A stretch of DNA of 64,000 nucleotides from DATJLQ01 sp035509415. GTDB taxonomy: Bacteria > Pseudomonadota > Alphaproteobacteria > JACZXZ01. The notes under the pieces were generated by a model, which was given only the letters and a program-made list of their open reading frames with translations, was not told the DNA's origin and made no database searches. Made by a program: the position numbers and the translations under genes. Of the stretch, positions 40,576-49,072 are shown piece after piece. The stretch spans positions 1 through 64,000 of the forward strand of contig DATJLQ010000233.1 of the NCBI GenBank assembly GCA_035509415.1, written 5' to 3'. Position 1 is the first letter of the stretch. Each line of letters starts with the position of its first letter.

Positions 40576-41676
40576 TCAGCGGCTCGCGATCTCGATGAGG
40601 GCGAGGCTGAAGCTCGCGATGAAGAGCCACGCGCCCGCACCCAGCAGCATCGGGCGCCATCCCTTCGCGCGCAGTTTCCGGATGTCGGTCTCGAGCCCCA
40701 TCGCCGCGAGCGCCATGGCAAGGAGGAAGTTCGTTCCGGTCACGAGGCTGGGCTTGAGCTCGGCCGGAATCGCGACCAGGCTGTTGAGCGCGATCATCGC
40801 GACGAAGCCGACCACGAACCACGGCAGCGGCGGCCCGCGGCGCGCGGATGCCGCGCGGCCGTCCTGACCGTTCGGCGCATGATGGAGCGCCGACGCGCGG
40901 CGACGATGGGTCGCAACCTGGCCCAGGATGATGACCAAGGGGGCGAGCAGGACGATGCGCGAGAGCTTCGTGATGGTCGCGAAATTGCCCGCGACCGAGC
41001 CGTCCTGGAACGCGGCCGCGACCACTTGGGCGATTTCGTGGATCGAAGAGCCGGCCCAAAGACCGTAGGAGAGCGGATCGAGGCGCAAAAGCTGCTCGAG
41101 CGCCGGGTAGACGACCATGGCGAGCGAGCCGAATACCGTCACGCAGGCGACGGCGTAGGTCACGTCCTCGTCCGTGCCCTCGGTCACCACGTTGGCCGCG
41201 ATCACGGCGCTCGCGCCGCAGATCGACGTGCCGGTCGCGATCAGGGCGGTGAGCTTGCGGTCGACGCCGAGACGGCGCCCGAGCCAGATCGTGAACAGGA
41301 AGGTGGCGGCGACGGTCGCCAGCATCGTCGCGAGCCCGACGCCGCCCACCGCGATCACTTGGGCGGTGGTGAGCTGCAGGCCGAGAAGGACGATGCCGAG
41401 GCGTAGGATGCGCTTCAAGCTGAAGACGATGCCGGGCCGGCAACGCGCCGGCGTGCCGATCACGTTGTGAAACGCCATGCCGAGAAGAATCGACAAGATG
41501 AGCGGGCTCAAGATGCCGACGCCGGGTATGCGCCGCAACGCGAAGCTCATGCCCGCGACCGCACCCACCAGCAAGAGGCCGGGAACGAGCGAGGTGCGAT
41601 CGAACAGCAGACGCGCGGAATAAGCGCGTCGGGCGGGAACAGCGTCGTGGGGCAACGGCGATCCTCCAACGGACAA
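40576..41676 (-). CDS. yeiH: YeiH-family putative sulfate exporter (UPF0324)
   Basis: A 366-residue inner-membrane protein with about 10-11 hydrophobic segments. Family motifs include [17 protein letters not shown] (near residue 90), [12 protein letters not shown] (near 150) and a [12 protein letters not shown] segment (near 215), all characteristic of YeiH/UPF0324. A charged loop rich in Arg, His and Gln near residue 270 is variable. Members are predicted to export sulfate or taurine-derived sulfonates. An AT-rich, dyad-containing region sits directly upstream. Confidence 0.88.
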   Translation of the reverse strand: MSVGGSPLPHDAVPARRAYSARLLFDRTSLVPGLLLVGAVAGMSFALRRIPGVGILSPLILSILLGMAFHNVIGTPARCRPGIVFSLKRILRLGIVLLGLQLTTAQVIAVGGVGLATMLATVAATFLFTIWLGRRLGVDRKLTALIATGTSICGASAVIAANVVTEGTDEDVTYAVACVTVFGSLAMVVYPALEQLLRLDPLSYGLWAGSSIHEIAQVVAAAFQDGSVAGNFATITKLSRIVLLAPLVIILGQVATHRRRASALHHAPNGQDGRAASARRGPPLPWFVVGFVAMIALNSLVAIPAELKPSLVTGTNFLLAMALAAMGLETDIRKLRAKGWRPMLLGAGAWLFIASFSLALIEIASR

Positions 41677-41700
41677 GGGAGGATGCGCGCGGCGTTCTAA

Positions 41701-41750
41701 TCATTCCAATTGATTATCATGTATAATACGATCGATCAATTTTATCGTTT
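41701..41750 (-). promoter_or_regulatory. AT-rich promoter/operator region of the yeiH-lysR operon
   Basis: An AT-rich island in GC-rich DNA, 25-75 bp upstream of yeiH. It contains TTATCATGTATAA at 41714-41726, a T-N11-A dyad of the LysR type, inside a wider inverted repeat ATTGAT (41709-41714) / ATCAAT (41735-41740). On the minus strand TTGATC and TAATCA are 17 bp apart and could be the -35 and -10 boxes. The downstream LysR protein is the obvious candidate ligand. Confidence 0.45.
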
Positions 41751-41924
41751 CGCGCGCGGCATTTTCCGAGGCGCCGAGCGGCGTTCGGCTGGAATCCGGG
41801 TTCGGATCGGCCGCCACGGCTCGAAATGTTATTTATTTTCAATGATATAGGCGCGCAAACCGAGAGGGTCTCGCGGCGCGGAGAAGGGTTTCCGCGACCG
41901 GGCCGGGTGCCGCGGCGTGCCGGC

Positions 41925-42383
41925 CTATTGGGTGATGGTCATCTCGGAGGACGCGAGCAGGGTATTCGGGCCGATATAGCCGAAGCCGGGCATGAAGGGC
42001 ACGAAAGGATAGGACAATTGCACCTCGACGATGCTGCCCGCGTCGTCGTTCGGCACGAAATCGACGGTGACGGTCACGGAATTCGGGTCGAGCAGCGTCA
42101 AGCGGCCCTTGACGTAGCTCTCGATCGAGCTCGAGGTCGCGGGCGAGGTGCTGGTCGCGCCGCGCACCATGGCGTAGCGCGCGCCGTCGCGCGCCGCGTC
42201 CGCCAGGGCTATGTCGGCGTAGGCGTAATGGCTCAACTCGACGAAGCCGTAGAGCAGCGACATCAGGATCGGAATCGTGAGCGCGAACTCGACCGTGATG
42301 GCGCCGCTTTCGTCTGCCGCGCCGCGGCGCGTCCCGAGCCCGGGCCGGCGGCGACGCCATCCGATGGCCCAGAGTCTCGTCAC
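41925..42383 (-). CDS. tadE: TadE-family pseudopilin (second copy)
   Basis: A 152-residue protein with a GTG start that overlaps the preceding tadE-type stop (GTGA). After a basic N-terminus of about 25 residues comes the prepilin-like hydrophobic stretch (GAITVEFALTIPILMSLLYGFVELSHY), with the conserved Glu after the predicted cleavage site. DIALADAARDGARYA, the TadE signature, follows. It would be inserted in the inner membrane and processed by the CpaA peptidase. It is the last gene of the tad locus on this strand. Confidence 0.88.
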   Translation of the reverse strand: MTRLWAIGWRRRRPGLGTRRGAADESGAITVEFALTIPILMSLLYGFVELSHYAYADIALADAARDGARYAMVRGATSTSPATSSSIESYVKGRLTLLDPNSVTVTVDFVPNDDAGSIVEVQLSYPFVPFMPGFGYIGPNTLLASSEMTITQ

Positions 42384-42847
42384 TGGAAACGCAGCATCGC
42401 GGCCGCGGTCAACGGGATCGGGTCGGCCACGAACGGGTAGCGTCCGAAGGTCGAATAGGATTCCGACGCGGTCACCTTGTCGTAAGCCCAGGGGGCGACG
42501 TTTCCCGAGCAGGTCGAGCTGCACGAAATCGCCCCGCCGCTGGGGCAAATGCAGGATTCCTGCGCCGTGACGGTGAGGGAATTGGTGGTGTCGTTGGCGT
42601 CGTTGCGCGCGGCCTGGACCATGCCGGTGTAATTGGTCGAATCCGCGGTGCTTTGGATGCCGAACTGCGCGCCCGCGCGCGCCGCACTCACGAGGCGCTC
42701 CTGCTGGTAGAGCGCATTGCCGAAATCCCAGCCCGCGGTCATGAGATAGACGAGCGCCGGCGCCAAAAGCGCCAATTCGATGCTCGCGGTTCCGCGAGCG
42801 TCCGACCCGCGTCCGCACAGTCTGTCGAGAATCTTACGCCAGCGCAT
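42380..42847 (-). CDS. tadE: TadE-family pseudopilin (first copy)
   Basis: A 155-residue protein with the prepilin-like segment GTASIELALLAPALVYLMTAGWDFGNALY (residues about 17-45) and the TadE signature QERLVSAARAGAQFG. It contains a cysteine-rich short segment (CICPSGG, then CSSTCSG, near residue 90-105) absent from its neighbour. ATG 42847 was chosen for the GGAGG site 5 bases upstream. An ATG at 42865 overlaps the tadG stop and would add 6 residues. Acts with TadG and the second TadE in pilus assembly. Confidence 0.87.
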   Translation of the reverse strand: MRWRKILDRLCGRGSDARGTASIELALLAPALVYLMTAGWDFGNALYQQERLVSAARAGAQFGIQSTADSTNYTGMVQAARNDANDTTNSLTVTAQESCICPSGGAISCSSTCSGNVAPWAYDKVTASESYSTFGRYPFVADPIPLTAAAMLRFQ

Positions 42848-42861
42848 CGCGGCCTCCGTCC

Positions 42862-44157
42862 TCATTCCGTCAAGGCGACGCGCGGCAAGGTCATGCCGGG
42901 CACCGACGGCACGCTCGTGTTCTGGTAGCTCGAATTGAAGTCGAGCCTTGCATTGCCGCTGTAGGTCAGGCTGTTGGCGATGATCGACGTAAAGGGGGCG
43001 GTGCCGTCCTGGGTGCCGTTGCCGGTGATGGTCACGTTCTGATTGCCGAAATAGAGCAGGCCGGTGAAGTTGATGTTGCCGTTGCCGCTGATCGTGTTGG
43101 TGATGTCGCCGGTCGGGGCCGAATGGTCCTGGTAGATCGCGATGCCGGCCATCGAGCCCGTGGTCGGCGCGCTGATGGTGACCTGCGCGTTGCCGCTCAC
43201 CGTGAGATCGTCCTGGCTGAGCTGGACGTTGGTGCCGGTGCCGGTCATGTAGATGCCGACGCCCGAGCCGGTCACGACCGCGTTGGAGCCCGCGCTGAAG
43301 CCGCCGTTGCGCAGGATGTAGACGCCGGATTGGAAGGTCACCTTGGCGTTGGCCTGGATCGTGATGCCGCCGCAATAGACGCCGGGCGAGATCGTCGTCT
43401 GGCTGTTGCCGCCGTAGCTCGCGTTGGTGTATTGGCACGCCGCGTTCACGTTCGATGGCGGCGTCAGGCTCGCGAGCGGATCCGTCATCGCCGCGCAGGT
43501 CGTCGGCGTGGGCGAGAACTTAGCGTTGTTGCCGCTGGTATAGCCGCCGGGCGTGCAGATCGAGCTGGTGTCGATCTGTCCGTTGCCGGTGACGTTGATG
43601 GCGCTGGTGCTGGTGGAATCGACGACCATCGAGCAGCCGGTGGCGTTGATGATGCCGTTGCCGCTGACGTAGAGCGCATCGGGCGCGCTCGAGCCGGTCA
43701 TGAGCGCGCACACCGGCTGGGTCCCGTCGACGAGGCCGGCCTGGGCGCTCACGGTGATGGTCGGCGCGGCACTCAGGAATAGGCTCGAGAACAGGAGATT
43801 CGCGGGCTTGCTCAGCGTCACGCTCACCGACTCGGACGACACCGAGACGTCGACCGTGGTGCCGTTGGACGTGCCGAAGCCGTTGAGGAGCGCGTCGTCG
43901 GTCGCGGCCGTTTGGACCGTGCCGCTCGAGGCGCCGTCGAGGAGCTCGACCCCGCCCCCGATCGCGGCGGCGTCGGCGGCGGATTGCATCGCGCGGCGCG
44001 TGAAGTACCAGTCGCCGACATCGACCGAGAGCCCGACGATGCCCACCAGCGTGGTCGACATCAGGCCGACCATGACGGCGACGGTCCCGCTCCGGTCGCG
44101 CGCCGCGCGCCCGAACTCCCGACCGAGACGGCGAAGCAGAGTGCGAAGGGTCATCAT
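42862..44157 (-). CDS. tadG: TadG-type pilus assembly protein with Gly/Asn/Thr-rich repeat region
   Basis: A 431-residue protein. Residues 20-60 hold the Tad/TadG membrane segment (GTVAVMVGLMSTTLVGIVGLSVDVGDWYF), and the helix RRAMQSAADAAAIGGG is the TadG signature. From about residue 160 the chain becomes rich in Gly, Asn, Ser and Thr. It carries six [ST]GN[GA] motifs spaced through strands such as VSGNGI, VTGNGQI, VSGNAQV and ISGNGNI, a pattern that suggests a beta-solenoid. The von Willebrand domain of some TadG proteins is not visible. First of three co-transcribed minus-strand genes, divergent from tadD. Confidence 0.85.
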   Translation of the reverse strand: MMTLRTLLRRLGREFGRAARDRSGTVAVMVGLMSTTLVGIVGLSVDVGDWYFTRRAMQSAADAAAIGGGVELLDGASSGTVQTAATDDALLNGFGTSNGTTVDVSVSSESVSVTLSKPANLLFSSLFLSAAPTITVSAQAGLVDGTQPVCALMTGSSAPDALYVSGNGIINATGCSMVVDSTSTSAINVTGNGQIDTSSICTPGGYTSGNNAKFSPTPTTCAAMTDPLASLTPPSNVNAACQYTNASYGGNSQTTISPGVYCGGITIQANAKVTFQSGVYILRNGGFSAGSNAVVTGSGVGIYMTGTGTNVQLSQDDLTVSGNAQVTISAPTTGSMAGIAIYQDHSAPTGDITNTISGNGNINFTGLLYFGNQNVTITGNGTQDGTAPFTSIIANSLTYSGNARLDFNSSYQNTSVPSVPGMTLPRVALTE

Positions 44158-44215
44158 GTGCCCGCCCGTGACCGTTCGGCATGCGAGGCCGACGTCCCAT
44201 TTGACCGGCGCGCCG

Positions 44216-44230
44216 TTAATTGGGAGTTAT
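44216..44230. promoter_or_regulatory. CtrA-like box (TTAA-N7-TTAT) between tadG and tadD
   Basis: TTAA at 44216-44219 and TTAT at 44227-44230 are 7 bases apart, matching TTAA-N7-TTAA at 7 of 8 positions. It lies 59 bp upstream of the tadG start and 74 bp upstream of the tadD start, so it could control both. CtrA regulates pilus genes in Caulobacter; no CtrA gene is in this window. Confidence 0.4.
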
Positions 44231-44303
44231 CGCCGGCCGGGCCGCCGCCCGGGGGGCTCGATCCCCTTACCCATCAGTAATAATTGGCAAATACCCTGAT
44301 GCC

Positions 44304-45353
44304 ATGAGAACCGCGACCGCCGTCACAGGACGCCTGGGTCGCCGCGCGACCTTGGGTCGGGCGGCGCGGGCGGGCCTCGTCGCCTGCGCGCTTGCGTTGA
44401 GCGCCTGCTCCTCGTCCGACGGCTCGTCCGGGTTCGGCCAGGCGGGGCGCGACGCGCCCGGAAGCTCGGCCACCGGTGAGGGTGCCATCGGCGCGACGGT
44501 CGCGGTCGACATCGCCGCGCGCATGCGCGCCGAAGGCGACCTGCCGGGCGCCATCTCCTTCTATCGCCGGGCCCTCGCGCTCGAGCCCGACCGGCTGAAG
44601 ACGCTCGACGCGCTGGGCGACACGCTCCTCCAGGCCGGCGCGCCGAACGAGGCGGCCGAGGCGTACGATCGCGCGCTCAAGGTTTCGCCCGGCGATCCGA
44701 ACGCGCTCAGCGGCATGGGCATGGCGCTCGTGGCGCTCGATCAGCCGGCGCGCGCGCGCGCGCTTCTGCAGAAGGCGAATTCGGTCCACCCCGAGGCGAA
44801 GACCTACGACGCGATCGGCGTGGCGGACGATTTGGCGGGCGACTACCAGGGGGCGGCCGAGGCCTATCGGCAAGGCCTCATCCTCGCACCCCGGGATCTG
44901 AATCTGCGCAACAATATGGGGCTTTCCCAAGCGCTCAGCGGCGACACCGAAGGTGCGATCCAAACGCTGCGCCGCGTCGCCGACGACCCAAAAGCGACCG
45001 CGCAGCATCGGCTCAACCTCGCCCTCGTGCTCGGGCTCGCCGGCCGGCTTCAGGACGCGGCCCGGGTCGCGCGTATCGACCTCGACGAGCGCTCGGTCAG
45101 GAGCAATCTGGTCTATTACATGACGCTGCGCGCCATGTCGCCCGCCGAGCGCGCCCAGGCGATCTTCCGGACCGGTGCGCGCGCGCCGCAGCTCACGTCC
45201 GCCCCGTGCCAAGGGCCGGCCTGCGCGCCCGCCGCGGCGAAGCTCGCGAAAGCCGCGCCGTCCGCGGACTCCCCGATGCCGGCCGTGCCGGTGGCGCCGG
45301 TCACGATCGCGCCGGTCAAGATTCCACCCGCCACCATCTCGCCGGCGAAATAG
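44304..45353 (+). CDS. tadD: TadD-type tetratricopeptide lipoprotein
   Basis: A 349-residue protein. A basic N-region and hydrophobic core end in the lipobox LSAC, with Cys35 as the lipid anchor. TPR motifs run from about residue 70 to 270 (GAISFYRRALALEPDRLKTLDALGDTL, EAAEAYDRALKVSPGDPNALSG, GAAEAYRQGLILAPRDLNLRNNMG). The last 50 residues are Pro/Ala/Val-rich. TadD is an outer-membrane-linked pilotin-like factor that helps the secretin assemble. It is encoded opposite to all other tad genes, tail to tail with tadC. ATG 44304 was chosen because it starts the lipoprotein signal. Confidence 0.88.
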   Translation: MRTATAVTGRLGRRATLGRAARAGLVACALALSACSSSDGSSGFGQAGRDAPGSSATGEGAIGATVAVDIAARMRAEGDLPGAISFYRRALALEPDRLKTLDALGDTLLQAGAPNEAAEAYDRALKVSPGDPNALSGMGMALVALDQPARARALLQKANSVHPEAKTYDAIGVADDLAGDYQGAAEAYRQGLILAPRDLNLRNNMGLSQALSGDTEGAIQTLRRVADDPKATAQHRLNLALVLGLAGRLQDAARVARIDLDERSVRSNLVYYMTLRAMSPAERAQAIFRTGARAPQLTSAPCQGPACAPAAAKLAKAAPSADSPMPAVPVAPVTIAPVKIPPATISPAK

Positions 45354-45414
45354 CCACGCGTGGATGAGCCGCGGTGCGTCCGGGCCAAGCTGGACCCGCG
45401 CGTCTGCGCCCGCG

Positions 45415-46401
45415 TCACATCTTGCTCGTCATGTCCATGATGCGGATCGCGACCGGGCCGCCCAGCACGATGAAGAGCGCTGGAAGGATGAAGACGATCA
45501 TCGGCACCGTCATCGTCGCGGGCAAGCGCGCCGCCTTCTCCTCGGCTCGCATGAGCCGCTCCTCGCGGAATTCCGCGGCGAGGACGCGCAGCGAGGTCGC
45601 GAGCGGCGTGCCGTAGCGCTCGGTCTGGATCAGGCTGTTGACCAGGCTGCGCAGCTTCTGCATGTCGGTCCGTCGGGTGAGGTTCTGCAACGCCGTGTGC
45701 CGGTCGGGGAGGAAGCCGAGCTCGATCGAGGTCAGCGCGAACTCCTCCGCGAGTTCGGGTGCCGCTTCCGCCATTTCGCTGCCGATGCGCGCGATCGACG
45801 CGTCGAGGCTCAATCCCGCCTCGGCGCAGATCACCAGGAGATCGAGCGCGTCGGGCAGGCCCTTGCTCATGCGTTGGATGCGCTTGCTTCCCTCGTTCGA
45901 GACGTAGATGTCGGGCCCGAACAGGCCCGCGACGCCGCCGATCGCGACCGCGAGAAGGCGCAGGGTCGGCGCCGTCGCCGCGTGGCCCGAAAGGCCGAAG
46001 AAGAGAAGTGCACCGCCGCCGAACAGGAAGGGCGCCACGGTCTTCGCGAAGATGAAGACCGCGAGCGCGTCCTTCGAGCGGTAGCCCGCGCGCGCGAGGC
46101 GCGCCGAGACGATCTCGACCTGGCGCCCGCGCGCGAGATTGAATTTGAGCACCAGGCGCCGGATGAATGTGTATCCCGACTGGCGCAGATCGCCGCGCAT
46201 GCTGTGGCCCGCCGCGGCGAGCGAGTCCGCCTTGAGCGCCGCGCGCCGCTTCGAGAGCGCGCGCACGCGCTTGTTGACCGGATCGCGCATGGTCAGCGCC
46301 TGCCAGACTGTCAGCATGACCAGGACCACGGTTCCGGCGGCGGACGCGACCAGCGCCTCGTCGGCGGTGATGCCGAGGGAAAAGAGGTGCGCGAGATTCA
46401 T
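45415..46401 (-). CDS. tadC: Tad pilus inner-membrane platform protein TadC
   Basis: A 328-residue protein of the T2SF (GspF-like) family with a first membrane segment at residues 15-37, a cytoplasmic region, paired membrane segments near residue 115-160, then the T2SF domain (LPDALDLLVICAEAGLSLDASIARI, near residue 185) and two C-terminal membrane segments. With TadB it forms the platform on which TadA acts. The ATG overlaps the tadB stop (ATGA). Confidence 0.92.
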   Translation of the reverse strand: MNLAHLFSLGITADEALVASAAGTVVLVMLTVWQALTMRDPVNKRVRALSKRRAALKADSLAAAGHSMRGDLRQSGYTFIRRLVLKFNLARGRQVEIVSARLARAGYRSKDALAVFIFAKTVAPFLFGGGALLFFGLSGHAATAPTLRLLAVAIGGVAGLFGPDIYVSNEGSKRIQRMSKGLPDALDLLVICAEAGLSLDASIARIGSEMAEAAPELAEEFALTSIELGFLPDRHTALQNLTRRTDMQKLRSLVNSLIQTERYGTPLATSLRVLAAEFREERLMRAEEKAARLPATMTVPMIVFILPALFIVLGGPVAIRIMDMTSKM

Positions 46402-47399
46402 ATCTCGAACTTCGCCATCTTGACCATCGTGGCGACCCCGGTGAGGAGCGTGCCGAGCGCGGCACCCAGCATGAGGTGCCCGCGATGATCGTGGATCATC
46501 AGCATCGCATAGTCGGGCTTCATGAACAGCAGCACGAAAAAAATGATGAACGGCAGCGAGCCGACGATCATGGCGCTCGCGCGCGCCTCGGACGACATGG
46601 CGCGGATCTTGAGCTTCATCTGCCGGCGCTTCCGGAGGATGGTCGTGAGGTTCTCGAGCGTCTCGGCGAGGTTGCCGCCGGTCTCCTGCTGCACCGAGAG
46701 GCTGATCACGAAGAAGCGGAAGTCGGCCAGGTCGATGCGCCGGCTCGCGGCCAGCAAGGCCTGGTCCAAGGTCATGCCGAGGCTGAAGGATTCGATGATC
46801 TTGCGGAACTCGACATTGACCGGGTCGGGCAGCTCCTGGCTCACTACCTTGATCGATTCCGCGATCGGCAGGCCGGACTTCAAGCCCCGGACGATGAGGT
46901 CGATCGCCTCGGGGAAGTAGAGGCCGAAGCGCCGCTGCCGGCGCGCGATCATGAACTTGACCAGCATATGGGGTAGCCCGAGCGCCGCCCCCACGCCGAA
47001 CAGGATCGCGACCAGCGGCTTCAAGCCCAAGCCGACCTCGAGCGTCACGACGGTCAGGAGCCCGACCAGCAAGCTCGCGAGCACGTAGACGCCGAGCGTG
47101 ATGTGCCGGCCGGTCGCGGCGAGCCGCTCGCGCAGCACGGCGGGCCGCGGCAACAGACGCTTGATCAGCCGGTCGAGGGTGCGGATCGAGCTGTCGGCAT
47201 CGTCGCGCCGCACGGTCCGCGCCGCCGGATCGCCCGGCGCCGGCCGGCCGCGCCCGACGGTGCGTTGCAGGCGCTTCCGGAGACGCGGCCGCTCGCCGCC
47301 CCAAACGCCGAGAGCGGCGATTGCGATGAGGCCGAAGGCCCCGAACGCCCCAAGCAGGAGCGGGATCGCGGACCTGAGCGAGTCAAGCGAGGCGCTCAT
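46398..47399 (-). CDS. tadB: Tad pilus inner-membrane platform protein TadB
   Basis: A 333-residue T2SF-family protein. One N-terminal membrane segment is followed by a basic, Arg-rich cytoplasmic linker, two central membrane segments (near residues 100-145), the T2SF domain (FPEAIDLIVRGLKSGLPIAESI near 165; VQQETGGNLAETLENL near 235), and C-terminal membrane segments. Overlaps with tadA upstream and tadC downstream by ATGA show a tightly coupled operon. Confidence 0.92.
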   Translation of the reverse strand: MSASLDSLRSAIPLLLGAFGAFGLIAIAALGVWGGERPRLRKRLQRTVGRGRPAPGDPAARTVRRDDADSSIRTLDRLIKRLLPRPAVLRERLAATGRHITLGVYVLASLLVGLLTVVTLEVGLGLKPLVAILFGVGAALGLPHMLVKFMIARRQRRFGLYFPEAIDLIVRGLKSGLPIAESIKVVSQELPDPVNVEFRKIIESFSLGMTLDQALLAASRRIDLADFRFFVISLSVQQETGGNLAETLENLTTILRKRRQMKLKIRAMSSEARASAMIVGSLPFIIFFVLLFMKPDYAMLMIHDHRGHLMLGAALGTLLTGVATMVKMAKFEI

Positions 47400-49072
47400 C
47401 CCATCGCCTCCAGCAAGGCCTTGTCGAGGCCGAAATAGGCGGCCTTCGGCATGCAATGGGGCCGCAGCCCGGACGAGACGAAGCGCCCGATCAGCCTCCC
47501 GTCCGGCGCCTCGCCGGTGATCTCGAAATGGAACAGATCCTGGGTCGTGACCACGTCGCCCTCCATGCCGATCACCTCCATGATCTGGGTCACCCGGCGC
47601 ACGCCGTCGCGCATGCGGCTGACCTGGACGATCATGTCGATCGCGGTCGCGATCTGGGTGCGCACCGCCTTGGCCATGAGGTTGATCCCGGCGAGGCCGA
47701 TCATGTTCTCGAGCCGGGTGAGCGCCTCGCGCGGCCGGTTCGCGTGGATGGTGCCGAGCGAGCCTTCGTGCCCCGTGTTCATCGCCTGCAGCATGTCGAC
47801 CGCCTCGGCACCCCGGACCTCGCCGAGGATGATGCGATCGGGGCGCATGCGCAGCGCGTTCCGGATCAGATCGCGCATGGTGATCTCGCCGTTGCCCTCG
47901 AGGTTGGCGGGCCGCGTCTCGAGGCGGACCACGTGCGGCTGCTGCAATTGCAGCTCGGCCGCGTCCTCGATGGTGACGATGCGCTCGCCGGGATCGATCA
48001 TCTGGCTGATCGCGTTGAGGAGCGTCGTCTTGCCCGAGCCGGTGCCGCCCGAGAGCAGGATGTTGAGGCGCGAGCGCCCGGCGATCTTGAGCACGCTCGC
48101 CATCTGCGGCGAGAGGTTGCCCTGGAGCGTCATGAGGTCGAGCGTGAGCTTCTTCTTGGAGAATTTCCGGATCGAGATCGACGGGCCGTCGATGGCGAGC
48201 GGCGGGATGATGATGTTGACGCGGCTGCCGTCGGAGAGGCGCGCGTCGCACAGCGGGTTCGATTCGTCGATGCGCCGGCCGATGCGCGAGACGATGCGCG
48301 TCGCGATGTTCATGACGTGCGGGTCGTCGCGGAAGCGCACGTTCGTGAGCTCGAGCTTGCCGGCGCGCTCGGCATAGACCATGTGCGGCCCGTTGACCAT
48401 GATGTCGGTGACCTTCTCGTCCGCGAGCAGCGGCTCGAGCGGGCCCAAGCCGAGCATGTCGTTGACCAGGCGCGTCACGAGGTTGCGCTGCTCGATGCCG
48501 TTGAGCTGGAACTTCTCCTCCGCGATGATCTCGGCGACCAGCTCGCCGAGCTGGCGCGCGAGCTCGTTGCGCGGCAAGGCCGAGGCCGCACCCGCATCGA
48601 GCCGGGCCATGAGCTTGGGCTGGATCTTCTCCTTGGCGATCTCGATCGGATCCGACGGGATCGCGGCATGGGCCGTCGGAGCCGGCTCGAGCGGAAAAGG
48701 CGCTTGGGGTGCCGGCGACGCCGGCGGCGTCGACAGAAGCTCGTTGATCAAGGCGGTCACCAGCCGGCGCGCGTCGAGGGAATCGAGCGCGATGCGATCC
48801 TTGTCCGCTTCCGCCCGCACCCGGGCGCCGATCTGCTCGGCGAGTGCTGCGCGCGGCAAGGCCTTGAGATCGGCGAACACCGGCTCGGCGCGAAGAGCCT
48901 GGAGCAGGCGCGGCCGCGCGGCCGCCATCCATGCCGCGGACTCGGGTGCCGTATTGGATTGCGGACGCTCGCTTTCGGACCCCGAGCCGGGCGATGCCGC
49001 CAGGACGAGCCGGGCCGCGCGGGCCGAGGGGAGGAGCTCGAGCGTCCCGCCATTGCGCCGGCCGAAGCTCAT
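47396..49072 (-). CDS. tadA: Tad pilus secretion ATPase TadA (CpaF)
   Basis: A 558-residue type II/IV secretion ATPase. The N-terminal 130 residues are an Ala/Pro-rich variable region. The conserved part has Walker A GGTGSGKTTLLNA (near residue 315), the Asp box, Walker B IILGEVRGAEA (near residue 400) and the His box GTIHANRPREAL (near 432). It powers both extension and retraction of Tad pili in known systems. It follows tadZ with an ATGA overlap. Confidence 0.95.
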   Translation of the reverse strand: MSFGRRNGGTLELLPSARAARLVLAASPGSGSESERPQSNTAPESAAWMAAARPRLLQALRAEPVFADLKALPRAALAEQIGARVRAEADKDRIALDSLDARRLVTALINELLSTPPASPAPQAPFPLEPAPTAHAAIPSDPIEIAKEKIQPKLMARLDAGAASALPRNELARQLGELVAEIIAEEKFQLNGIEQRNLVTRLVNDMLGLGPLEPLLADEKVTDIMVNGPHMVYAERAGKLELTNVRFRDDPHVMNIATRIVSRIGRRIDESNPLCDARLSDGSRVNIIIPPLAIDGPSISIRKFSKKKLTLDLMTLQGNLSPQMASVLKIAGRSRLNILLSGGTGSGKTTLLNAISQMIDPGERIVTIEDAAELQLQQPHVVRLETRPANLEGNGEITMRDLIRNALRMRPDRIILGEVRGAEAVDMLQAMNTGHEGSLGTIHANRPREALTRLENMIGLAGINLMAKAVRTQIATAIDMIVQVSRMRDGVRRVTQIMEVIGMEGDVVTTQDLFHFEITGEAPDGRLIGRFVSSGLRPHCMPKAAYFGLDKALLEAMG

